Assembly: GCA_000818945.1 (NCBI GenBank)
Contig: KN805432.1
Location: 175,839-188,843, forward strand
Origin: Schizochytrium sp. CCTCC M209059
Taxonomy: Eukaryota > Sar > Bigyra > Thraustochytrida > Thraustochytriidae
Length of the DNA stretch: 13,005 nucleotides
Reading direction: 5' to 3'
Both the position numbers and the translations under genes were made by a program. Shown piece by piece: positions 1-7,842 of this stretch. The notes under the pieces are model-generated. The model searched no databases. It was not told the origin of the DNA and was given only the letters and a program-made list of their open reading frames with translations. Numbering within the stretch: the stretch's first letter is position 1; each line of letters begins with the position of its first letter.

Positions 1-104
1 CGTTCGATCAACCGCCAAAAAAAAACGAGCTTCAAAGCTCACTTCGCGAGGCATAGTGTCACTGCAAACCAGCGCTAAAACGCACTTGCGAGCGAGGCGC
101 GCAA

Positions 105-143
105 ATGAAGAATGTCCAGCGAAAAGCCACTCTCGCGAGATGA
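105..143 (+). other. Possible 12-codon uORF before the NIPA-like start
   Basis: An ATG at 105 opens 12 codons ending at TGA (141-143), which overlaps the ATG at 140 as ATGA. A second upstream ATG at 112 opens a 100-codon frame out of phase with the main one. Both matter only if transcription starts upstream of them, which the sequence does not show. If it starts later, 185 or 215 becomes the likely main start. Confidence 0.3.
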
Positions 144-1252
144 GGACAATGCACGGCCCGGACCCGCGGCAGAAGCAAGTCCCGATGGCGCCGCGCGGAG
201 CCGCTGTGCACGAGATGGCGCGCGGGCAGGAGCGGCAGGAGGCCGGGCGCCGGGCGGCGCGAGGCCGGGCCCGGGGCGGGGCCCGGCGCCTGGCGCTGGC
301 CGCGGCGCTCATGGCGGCCATGAGCGCCGCCGCCACGCTGGCCGCCGCCGCGGAGACCCGTGCGCCAGAAACGGCCAGCGCGAGGAGGACCTCGGGGGCG
401 GCCTCGGAAAATAGCGGCAGCGGCGTCGATCTGCGCGGCGAGGCGGCGGCGCTGGCGAGCCCGGAAACCTTCTTCGTCATTTGCGGCGTCACGCTGGCAG
501 TGGCGGCCTCGTTCCTGGTCTGCCTGGGCCTGGCCTTGCAAAAGGTGTCGCTGTGCACCCCAGGCAATGAGCACGTCTCGCCTCTGCGGCAGCCCAAATG
601 GGTGGCCGGCTTCGTATGCATGCTATTGGGTAACATTCTCGACTTTTTCGCCTTTGGCATGGCTCCGCAAAGTCTTCTCGCCCCGCTGGCGGCGCTCTCA
701 CTTGTTTGGAACCTGTACATGTCCTCATACATGCTCGATGAGTCGTACGACCGTAATGACATCAACGCCGTGGCACTTATCTTCCTCGGCACAGCCATCA
801 CGGTTATCTTTTCTAATCACCACGAACAGGGGTACACGCTCGATACGCTGCGCGAGCTGTACCGCAAACCGCGTATGTATGTCTATTTTGTCATCGTCCC
901 ACTCCTCCTGGGTCTGCATTACTACCTCATCCATTACGTTTCGGAGCGGAATCTTCAGGGGACATTTTGGAAGCTGCTCGAACTTACGGGCTGGTGCGGC
1001 TTCGCTGGCATTACCGGCGGGCAGAGCGTTCTCTTTGCAAAATCCACGGTCGAGCTTCTCAAGGATGCCGCGCAGGGCGACGACGTCTTTATGCATCTTG
1101 ACACCTATCTCATCATCTGTGCCATGGTGGCGTGTCTCCTGACGCAGATTACTTTTTTGAATGGCGCCATGAAGCGCTTCGATCAGCTCTACGTCATGCC
1201 CATGTATCAAAGCTACTGGTAAGTATTCGCGCGTGCGCGTGCGTGCGCTCGT

Positions 1253-1294
<42 letters not shown>

Positions 1295-1874
1295 AAAGGA
1301 GAAAGAGTGCTCTTGTAGGGTACTTTTTGCTTTGTTGGCAATCTGACTGATCCAATTTTGTTTACAATTCTCAATTCACAGGATTATCTCGGGCGTTGTG
1401 GGCGGGCTTGTCTATTTTGGCGAGTGGGAGGAGTCGACCACGACACAGATTAACATGTTTGTCCTGGGCACATGCATCACCTTGAGCGGTCTTGTGGTGC
1501 TTACGCGGAAAGAGAATCATAGTCTTAACAGCACGGGCCCACAACCTGGCTTCGATGTGCTCCCAAGTCGCAAGCTGAGCGCTGACTCTGCCTTTGGCTT
1601 TGTCACGGATTCGGGCACCGAAGGCGGCGGCGCTTTCGATGACGAGTCCGAGAACGAAGACTTTGTTGTCAGTCCCGAGAGGCGTTCTCGTCGTGTGGGG
1701 GATCGCGTCGTCGAGCTTGGCAGCATTGGCGTATCCCAAACTCTCTCACCTCGAGGAAGCGCGCGTCTCAGCTCGTTCCGCAAACTCAGCAACGTCTCAT
1801 CTGCGGGAAGCATGGACTCTGAAGACGCGCGTCGTAGGTCTTCCTCGCATAACGTGACTACTGTCGATTTGTAA
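140..1874 (+). CDS. NIPA-like magnesium transporter (two exons)
   Basis: The CDS joins 140-1218 and 1382-1874, giving 523 residues if the ATG at 140 is used. Numbering below is from that start. The family is NIPA (DUF803, DMT superfamily), membrane Mg2+ transporters with about nine helices. Visible traits are helices near 111-133, 154-173, 177-198, 208-225, 247-266, 322-341, 350-372 and 383-400, the segment APQSLLAPLAALSLVWN after a WVAGFVCMLLGN helix, and the late FLNGAMKRFDQLYVMPMYQSY block that continues across the splice into a VYFGEWEE segment. These match the conserved NIPA core. An Arg-rich stretch followed by an Ala/Leu hydrophobic run (about 53-71) looks like a signal peptide or extra helix. 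The roughly 120-residue C-terminal tail is Ser/Arg/acid-rich, probably cytosolic and phosphorylated. The start is uncertain. In-frame ATGs also lie at 149, 185, 215 (G at -3, G at +4), 311 and 320, and the one at 215 is the best alternative. The exact ion is inferred from the family only. Confidence 0.9.
1219..1381 (+). other. Spliceosomal intron (163 bp, GT-AG) in the NIPA-like gene
   Basis: The donor GTAAGT begins at 1219 and the acceptor TTCACAG ends at 1381. Two branch-point-like strings, CTGAC and CTGAT, sit at 1343-1351, about 30-38 nt before the acceptor. Splicing restores a Trp codon (TG from exon 1 and G from exon 2) and joins two halves of a conserved NIPA helix in frame. Without splicing the frame stops at the TAA at 1220-1222. 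This is the only intron that can be supported in the window. Confidence 0.93.
1252..1306. repeat. (GA)n microsatellite inside the intron
   Basis: GA dinucleotides run without interruption from about 1261 to 1290, with imperfect purine-only flanks from 1252 to about 1306. The repeat lies entirely within the intron, so length changes would not alter the protein. Confidence 0.95.
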
Positions 1875-2383
1875 AAAACGTTCCTACCTTTTCCCTCCTT
1901 TTGACCAGGCTTTGACTTGCCTTTCCTTTGCTTCTTGTGCCCTAGCTCATAAAGAGTCCCTTGACGTTTCGCTTCCATGCTCTCGAAGCAGATACGGAGA
2001 ACCTTCGTTGCGCTCAGATCTCGTCTCCGGTCTTCGTGGCTCGCTCGCGCCCGACATCGTCCCGGCTGATCACTCTTCAAGAGCCCATCCCCTCATGATC
2101 CCTATTCACTTCGCATTCACTGATGACGTCGACCCTGGCTGCCTCGGCCTGCGCCACATCTCAGATCCGTGCGCGAGCGAGCCTTCCTCCCGTCGACGCC
2201 AGCGCCAGCGCCAAGGCCAGCGTCAACATCAACGTCGTCCCCGCCGAGCAGCATCGCGAGGGAAGAAGGAGCTCCTGCGCCCGGGAAGTCGCGCCTTGTA
2301 CGCCCCGGCGCCGTTGGGGCCCGCGGAGAAAGAGTCCGGGATGGCGGTTCGCCGTTGGCCGGAAAACACGCATCTTGTTTTAC

Positions 2384-2469
2384 TAGTACGTAGTACGTAG
2401 GCAGAGAGAGATAGATAGGGAGAGAGCAGAGGCAAGCAAGCGAGCAAGCAAGCGAGCAAGCAAGCGAAG
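2384..2469. repeat. Cluster of short tandem repeats in a leader or promoter
   Basis: TAGTACG occurs twice plus TAG at 2384-2400. A GA/GATA-rich purine stretch follows to about 2430. Then a 12-bp unit AAGCAAGCGAGC occurs three times at 2434-2445, 2446-2457 and 2458-2469, the last copy imperfect. It lies 300-390 bp before the start of the multidomain gene. Confidence 0.9.
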
Positions 2470-2530
2470 CGAGCCAGCGAAAGCAAACAACGATCGCGCC
2501 CGACCGAGCGGCGATCGCGAGGCCGCGACG

Positions 2531-2560
2531 CTGCGAGGCGCTGCGAGGCGCCGCGAGGCC
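2531..2560. repeat. 10-bp tandem repeat, three copies
   Basis: CTGCGAGGCG at 2531-2540 and 2541-2550 is followed by the variant CCGCGAGGCC at 2551-2560. It is in the GC-rich leader and its function is unknown. Confidence 0.9.
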
Positions 2561-2775
2561 GGAGCGGAGGCCGCGGAGACGCGGGGCCGGGCCGCGCAGG
2601 CTCGAGGCAGCGCGGCGCGAGGAGGGCCGGCGGGATCGCGGGAGGCCGCCGTGCTGATTGAGGGAAGCGAGCCGACGAGAACCATCGCGCGGCGCGGCGC
2701 GGCGAGTCTGTCTGCCTGCGCCGGGGAGCGCGGCACGGCAGGGCGCGGCGGAGCGGGCGGGGAGGCGAGGGGACC

Positions 2776-5700
2776 ATGAGGTCGCCGCGGTGGATGTACG
2801 CGGTCGTAGGAGGCCTCCTGGCCGTGTGGATGTTCACGATTCACAGATTCGAGATGAACACGATTGACATGATGGACAGCGTCGGGTCCATCGGGTCCAC
2901 CCTCATCGACCGGAGCGGACTCCGCGTGGGCGGCGGCGGCGGCGGCGGCGGCGATGGAGCGGCCATGAACAGCGTGCAGTTCTTTATTCTCGTGGGGAGA
3001 AAGAATTGCAAGTACGCTGCGCTCGCAGAAGATCTCCTCGATGGCCTCATCGAAGCGTACCCAACAGAGGTCATGAAATACAAGTGGATGGCCGACTCAA
3101 AGCGGGATTTTGACGGCTGGGTGAGCGCTCGGAAGCTGGATAAACAAGTGCCCGAGTCTCATACCACATCGCCTGTGCTCTTTCTACGCACGGGGGACTC
3201 GCGCAAGTTTCTCGGCGGTGCGTCGCAGCTCATCGAGTACGTGAGGCTCCGATACCCGGAGTATGACCTAAGCGAAATCATCATTCGCAAGGTCAATCTC
3301 GACGATTTTCGTCCTTCGAACAAGGATGCAACGTCGGGGGAGTCAAGACCTCCGCTCAGGTCGGGCGCGAGCAAACAACAGGCTACGGTGCCCGAGTATG
3401 AAGATCAGGACGATCCGGATGCCCCGCTCAGCGGCGACGGAGATTTCCCGCCAGAGGACTCGGAGCCGCCCGTCGATGGCGACCCAGATAGTCCTAGCTT
3501 TAGCGAGAATCCAGAGCAATCTCCGGTCTCGGTGGACTCGTCGCAAGAGGCCTTTCTCCACTCGCCCTACAACAAACTCGAACCGCAGGTCCTCCTGCGC
3601 AAGAAAAGCATCGTGACGACGTATCGCATTACGGAGAAACGGGTCACCAACTACAGGCCCATGATTCAGTTCCTTCGCGAGCGCGGCTGGTCCAACATCC
3701 CCATGGCACCGCTTCTCGCTACATGGATCTTGGTGCAGGATCAAAAGACAGCCGCCTACGTTCTATCACGTTATCACAAGGCGATCGTGAATAATATTGG
3801 CTATGGCGGTCAGAGCTGCTTCGGCGGCACCAAGGGCTATCAATTGCGTTGCCGGTCAGATTTTGCAAGCAAATTCGGCTGCTCATACGATGATCTTAAT
3901 GTGCAACCGCCGCAGTATCGGCTTTGGGAAGAGCCCGAATGCCGTGCATTTTTTGACCGCGTATGCCCTCGCGACCCCGAAGCAATGTGGATCGAAAAGC
4001 CGAGCGGCGGTCAGCACGGCGTGGGCATGAAGGTACATCAAGGATGCGCCAAGCTCAGCGTTTCGCATTCGGCGTGCTCGGGCACGGGTAAAAAGTACAT
4101 TGCGATGCCGTATCTGTCTCCAGCGTTGCTCAGCGGCCATAAATTCGACGTGCGCTCATATTTGCTTATTGCAAGCCTCGATCCCCTCCTTGTGTTCTAT
4201 CACGACGGATTCGCGCGCAAAGCTGCGAATGTGTACTCTTCGGACGTTTCTGACGTGGACGCGCACATCACCAACGCTGATTCGCAAAATACAACGGACC
4301 ACTTTTACGAATTCTCCCGCCTTGAGGAGCAATTGCACCGCGAGTCTGGCTTCCCTGCCGATTACATGCGGCGGGTATTTCGTGAGCACGCAATCAAGGT
4401 CCAGCGTTACGTATTTCATGCGTCGCGGCAGACAATGAAACTCCGCAAAAAGGGCGTGTATCAGATTTTTGCGCTCGACTGGATCATTGACGATGACGGC
4501 GGCATTCACATGCTCGAGGCCAACTCAAATCCGCTCGTTACCGTGTACAAGGACATGGCTACCGAGTTTACCGAGACTTGGGACAGCATGGTTGACCTTG
4601 TGCTCAAGGTGCAGACTGCTCCCGCCACTCTTTTCTCCAAAGAGTATCCTGAGCTCGTCACAACGCCCCCGGCGAAGCGCTTCAAGTACCGCGGTTGGGA
4701 GCTCATGTTCAGCGAGCTGGAAGAGCGTCATAATCAGGACTCCTTTAATCCTTGCTCTGTCAAGATTACACCGTTCAGTGTCAAGGCCGAGCGAAAAGCG
4801 TTGCAGGGTTCGTCGTCCACAACGGCCAAGCGGTCTGCCTCTTCCACAACAACAAAGTCCGCCTCCGCCTCCGCCACCTCCTCTACTTCTTCTGGGGCGT
4901 CAGTGACCCCTCGATCGACGTCGGACGCGTCAGATACCGTTCAAGCAGCACCTGACACTGGACCGGCGGAAACGCCGTACCAGATTTCTGCAAATGAGGT
5001 GCGAAACGCAATCAAAACGGGCGCTTCGAGGCCGTGCGAACATCTCGAATTTAAGAGCGGCGGTGGAAATGGGGTCTTTCAGGACTGCGTCAAGATCGAT
5101 CGCGGGTTGGGGCCCGATGACGAAACGACGCGGTGCCGCCTTGGCGACGCTAGCTATTTCTACGTGATTGAGCCCCAGGTGGGAGAAGGTAAAAAGCGCA
5201 CGCAATGCTATCCCATTATCATGGTGGTTGCTGGCGTGCATGGGAATGAACACTCAGGCATCGTCGCCGCGCACTTCATTCGTCAAAAATGGACGCTCCA
5301 GAACGCACGTCTCGTCGTCGTGGAACGACTCAACGAGCGTGGAGTTGGCAAGGGCAGGTACATTCCCAAGGTTGCGCAGGCAGAGCGGGACCTGAACCGT
5401 AATTTTCCTGTTGCAGGCCCCGTTGGCTCACTTGCAAAGCAAATCTGGTCCGTCGTGGAGGTCCTCAAACCGCACATCTTCCTTGATCTTCACGAGGGCT
5501 GGGGCGTGTACAACCGTCTTAAGCAAAACAAGGGTGGGCGCCTGGTTGGCAACCCATCTTTTAGCAAGGGCAGCTCGATTATTTCCACACAACGTGCTCA
5601 GCCCCTGGCGAAGTACATGATCAACAAGGTCAATGAGCTCACCGTGCAGGATCCTACGCGACACTTTTTAAGCATCGTACCGCCTATCGAATCGGGATTG

Positions 5701-6234
5701 GCGAGCATGATTGACCGAACATTTAGCTCGCTGGTCATGGTGTCCGAGACAACGTCAAAGGGCCAGCCTCTGTATCTTCGAGCACAGCAGCAGCTGATCA
5801 TGGTTGGCTCGTGTCTGACTCTTTTGGGCCTCGTGCCAAAGTCATTTGATCCTCGCGAGGGCTTTGACGTCTCGCAGGCATGTCTGGCGGGCAGCGCAGA
5901 GTGCGGCCTCCGCTATCCGAACGACGAAATCGTTGGAGTGGAGGTCGAAAACGCTTCCGCTGCGGCTGCAAGTGACCCTATACTAACCTCGCCTGCCGTG
6001 GAGGCGGCACAGGAACCCGAGGGAGACGGAGACGATGTTCCGGCACAGGGCGACGAGACCCAGTACGGCAAGGGCGAAGCCGATGAGGTATCTACAGCCG
6101 AGGACCCTTCTGAAGACGTGCCTCTTTTGAGTGCTGAGAGCAACTCCATCCCGAGCAAGGACAGCGGGGTCGAGGGCCTTGAGACGGACACTGACATTGA
6201 GCTGGAGCTTGACGATTTGGAAGAAAACCCTTGA
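2776..6234 (+). CDS. Membrane-anchored glutaredoxin-like / TTL-like ligase / M14 zinc deacylase fusion protein
   Basis: This is one uninterrupted 1152-codon frame. The start has a good context (ACC before ATG) and is the first ATG in more than 430 bases. Domains in order: a hydrophobic anchor at about 7-22 after R2 and R5; a Gly8 run at 52-59; a glutaredoxin-like domain at about 67-162 with GRKNC (Cys78), TSP (cis-Pro133) and FLGG (145-148); an acidic, Pro-rich linker at 163-265; a TTL/ATP-grasp domain at about 285-615; a Ser/Thr-rich linker at about 675-735; a zinc M14/AstE-AspA-type domain at about 780-1022; and an acidic tail at 1050-1152. The TTL domain shows WIEKP (K408), GQHGVGM, GHKFDVRSYLL, HITN and a metal site at D568, E581 and N583. 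The M14 domain shows HGNE (H822, E825), RDLNRNFP (871-878), DLHEG (H906) and a candidate catalytic E991 in SETTSKGQP. TTL-family enzymes ligate amino acids to protein side chains or termini, often on tubulin. AstE/M14 enzymes hydrolyse amide bonds using zinc. The real substrates here are unknown. Positive-inside logic favours lumenal catalytic domains, but this is inference. Confidence 0.92.
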   Translation: MRSPRWMYAVVGGLLAVWMFTIHRFEMNTIDMMDSVGSIGSTLIDRSGLRVGGGGGGGGDGAAMNSVQFFILVGRKNCKYAALAEDLLDGLIEAYPTEVMKYKWMADSKRDFDGWVSARKLDKQVPESHTTSPVLFLRTGDSRKFLGGASQLIEYVRLRYPEYDLSEIIIRKVNLDDFRPSNKDATSGESRPPLRSGASKQQATVPEYEDQDDPDAPLSGDGDFPPEDSEPPVDGDPDSPSFSENPEQSPVSVDSSQEAFLHSPYNKLEPQVLLRKKSIVTTYRITEKRVTNYRPMIQFLRERGWSNIPMAPLLATWILVQDQKTAAYVLSRYHKAIVNNIGYGGQSCFGGTKGYQLRCRSDFASKFGCSYDDLNVQPPQYRLWEEPECRAFFDRVCPRDPEAMWIEKPSGGQHGVGMKVHQGCAKLSVSHSACSGTGKKYIAMPYLSPALLSGHKFDVRSYLLIASLDPLLVFYHDGFARKAANVYSSDVSDVDAHITNADSQNTTDHFYEFSRLEEQLHRESGFPADYMRRVFREHAIKVQRYVFHASRQTMKLRKKGVYQIFALDWIIDDDGGIHMLEANSNPLVTVYKDMATEFTETWDSMVDLVLKVQTAPATLFSKEYPELVTTPPAKRFKYRGWELMFSELEERHNQDSFNPCSVKITPFSVKAERKALQGSSSTTAKRSASSTTTKSASASATSSTSSGASVTPRSTSDASDTVQAAPDTGPAETPYQISANEVRNAIKTGASRPCEHLEFKSGGGNGVFQDCVKIDRGLGPDDETTRCRLGDASYFYVIEPQVGEGKKRTQCYPIIMVVAGVHGNEHSGIVAAHFIRQKWTLQNARLVVVERLNERGVGKGRYIPKVAQAERDLNRNFPVAGPVGSLAKQIWSVVEVLKPHIFLDLHEGWGVYNRLKQNKGGRLVGNPSFSKGSSIISTQRAQPLAKYMINKVNELTVQDPTRHFLSIVPPIESGLASMIDRTFSSLVMVSETTSKGQPLYLRAQQQLIMVGSCLTLLGLVPKSFDPREGFDVSQACLAGSAECGLRYPNDEIVGVEVENASAAAASDPILTSPAVEAAQEPEGDGDDVPAQGDETQYGKGEADEVSTAEDPSEDVPLLSAESNSIPSKDSGVEGLETDTDIELELDDLEENP

Positions 6235-6437
6235 TGTTGCGATCAGAAATCGAGCGCGACTTTGCCTCCTTCAAAAACAAAAACTAAACTTAATAAAAAC
6301 AAAAAAGAAGGAAAACGGAATGACCGCATTGATTCCACCTCCCTTGTAACAGACCTCTTACTCGATGAGGTAAAGTCCAAGTAACACAGAATAGTGGAAA
6401 GAGCCAACGAAAAATACTTGTGATTGAAAGAAATTTA
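6235..6437. other. Convergent 3' intergenic spacer (203 bp)
   Basis: This short AT-richer spacer between two convergent stops carries the plus-strand AATAAA at 6292. No AATAAA is seen for the minus-strand gene. No gene-like frame is present. Confidence 0.7.
6292..6297 (+). terminator. Polyadenylation signal AATAAA of the multidomain gene
   Basis: AATAAA lies 58 nt after the TGA stop of the preceding gene in an A-rich stretch. It matches the canonical signal in sequence and position. The cleavage site cannot be read from the sequence. Confidence 0.6.
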
Positions 6438-7382
6438 CTATTGAGTTAAGATTTGCAAAGGCGGTATGCGACCCCAAGCTTGAAGTTTCTTATGCTGCGG
6501 AACGAACTCACGTCCATTGGAGCAAATGATTGTACGAGCCAACGTATCGGCACAGAGTGAAAAAAGGTAATCGCGTACTTGAAGACTATCTGCTGCAAGC
6601 ACGCCCCAACTCGTGGCTGGCTCATCGGAGTCAACCCAGACGGGTATGCAAGATTTTGTCTTTGCCTCCTCGTCGGAACTGTCCGTCATGCCTTGCGCTG
6701 ACACGGATGACGATCGAGCACAACGAGGCATAGACGAGGACGATTCAGTCGATGACAAAGCGCTAGAGCTCTGCAAACCCATCTGGGATGATGACCCGTC
6801 CATACTAAGAAAGGTTACAAGATCGCCGAGGTCACGAACAGGTCTTCCCCACGAACGCACAACGACTTCTTCAGCCGCAGCACGAGACAGACGATGTATC
6901 CTGCACACGTGAGCAACACGATTATCGAGTCGATTCATCCAGTGTGCGTCGACAAAGAACAAGCGAGGGAGCGCTTGACGCACGTTTGCGTCCAGCGCAG
7001 CACGCCTTTCAACAGAAACGAGCGAATATTGTGCGCTCAGAAAGGAGGCAACTTGACGTCGAAGACTGGCCGCACGTTTCAAGATGGCGCCTTTGGCAGG
7101 GCATTCGCCGAGTTCCTCCTCAAGTTGCGATTTGGCGACCGCTCGGAATGCAAAGGGTTCTTCGGAATTGTGGCGGAAAGGCTGCGCCGTGATGACCCTT
7201 TTCGACGCTTCGCCGACGAGCTCCCAGTCCCCCTCGGCGGCGTTTTCATCGACTCCTGAGAAGGAGGCATCCGACTTTTGGTAGCCTATGCTGCTGTCTT
7301 CGCGGTCGTCCATCTTCGTCCGCGTGTTTTCCTCGTCGTCGGAGTCTTCGGAGTCCTCGTTTCCGCTATTCTCGGCTGCCAT
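6438..7382 (-). CDS. Unrecognised acidic, Ser-rich protein
   Basis: The 314-residue frame starts at an ATG (7380-7382) with A at -3 and G at +4. The frame is open further upstream, but only through a trinucleotide repeat that encodes a Val run, with no ATG, so that part is not used. I do not recognise a family. Residues 1-60 are highly acidic (Asp/Glu/Ser) and contain EGDWELV at 50-56, a possible Atg8-interacting motif. Residues 85-195 are predicted helical, with the basic/hydrophobic segments LKRAASLRRQVASFL and FFVDAHWMNRLDNRV and a GRPVRDLGDLVTFLSMDG block. Residues 196-245 are a Ser-rich low-complexity linker. Residues 246-314 look ordered again (IPVWVDSDEPATSWGVLAADSL and a Cys-containing helix). 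There is no signal peptide or membrane helix. It is tail to tail with the multidomain gene, with 203 bp between stops. A small intron that I missed is possible. It ends at TAG (6438-6440). Confidence 0.65.
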   Translation of the reverse strand: MAAENSGNEDSEDSDDEENTRTKMDDREDSSIGYQKSDASFSGVDENAAEGDWELVGEASKRVITAQPFRHNSEEPFAFRAVAKSQLEEELGECPAKGAILKRAASLRRQVASFLSAQYSLVSVERRAALDANVRQALPRLFFVDAHWMNRLDNRVAHVCRIHRLSRAAAEEVVVRSWGRPVRDLGDLVTFLSMDGSSSQMGLQSSSALSSTESSSSMPRCARSSSVSAQGMTDSSDEEAKTKSCIPVWVDSDEPATSWGVLAADSLQVRDYLFSLCADTLARTIICSNGREFVPQHKKLQAWGRIPPLQILTQ

Positions 7383-7486
7383 ACTTGCCAACACAAGATG
7401 TTTCGCGAGCGAGCGAGAGAGATCGGGAGGACACACTTGACGGGCTCCTACTTTGGATTCCAGTAGTTCTAGAGCTTTGGCGAATG

Positions 7487-7550
7487 CAACGACGGCGGCG
7501 ACAAAAACCACGACGACAACAACAACCACGACGACGACGACGACGACAAC
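7487..7550. repeat. Trinucleotide (CGA/CAA)n microsatellite
   Basis: An interrupted run of CGA, CAA and CCA triplets in the upstream region of the minus-strand unknown gene. On the minus strand it reads as GTC/GTT-type triplets, giving an artificial Val run if translated. Confidence 0.85.
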
Positions 7551-7763
7551 GCCGCTGGCGACATTTCTTTCCTTTCTTTCGGCCTAAAGCTTGGAACGCA
7601 TCTCGTTACTAAAACGTTACGCAACCCGTCAATAACTGCGAAACCTTTTTTCCAACGGTACGCTTCTCTATTTTTGCTCTTCAAGTCGAGTCCTTCTGAC
7701 AGCATCATGAGACCGTTTCATGGACAAAGGCTGGCACGATTCGGCCACTGCTGAGAGCGGAGG

Positions 7764-7798
7764 TTTCATCACCAGCATTTAACTGGCTGGTGACGAAA
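7764..7798. repeat. Inverted repeat able to form a hairpin
   Basis: TCACCAGC at 7769-7776 pairs exactly with GCTGGTGA at 7786-7793 across a 9-nt loop. After one A/C mismatch the arms extend by TTTC (7764-7767) and GAAA (7795-7798). That gives 12 paired positions. It sits in intergenic DNA about 380 bp upstream of the minus-strand gene, and no function is known. Confidence 0.85.
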
Positions 7799-7820
7799 GA
7801 GGACAGAAAGAAGCCTGTAG

Positions 7821-7842
7821 CTGGCTGGCTGGCTGGCTGGCT
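7821..7842. repeat. (CTGG)n tetranucleotide repeat
   Basis: Five CTGG units and a partial unit in the divergent intergenic region. Confidence 0.92.

Larger units (their letters stand above)
1875..2775. other. Intergenic spacer and leader of the multidomain gene
   Basis: These 901 bases hold no convincing gene. The first part (1875-2380) is mixed composition and would contain the 3' UTR of the NIPA-like gene, with no AATAAA seen. Open frames here start only at non-ATG codons or have repetitive Arg/Gln-rich translations. From 2384 the sequence becomes repeat-rich and then extremely GC-rich up to the ATG at 2776. No ATG occurs from 2344 to 2775, which fits an untranslated leader scanned to the start at 2776. 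No TATA box is visible. Confidence 0.7.

Noticed and set aside
1912..2400. 162-codon frame after the NIPA-like gene
   Set aside because: It starts at TTG, is compositionally biased to Arg/Gln, and has no recognisable domain.
2434..2469. Tandem repeats as a CRISPR array
   Set aside because: The units are contiguous 12-mers without spacers, in a eukaryotic context.
2229..2844. Minus-strand frames of 150-200 codons across the GC-rich leader
   Set aside because: Their sequence is Arg/Pro/Ala-rich and repetitive, and they overlap the start of a well-supported gene.
7383..7529. N-terminal extension of the minus-strand orphan with a Val run
   Set aside because: It begins at GTG and most of its start is a translated trinucleotide repeat. 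The ATG at 7382 has a good context.
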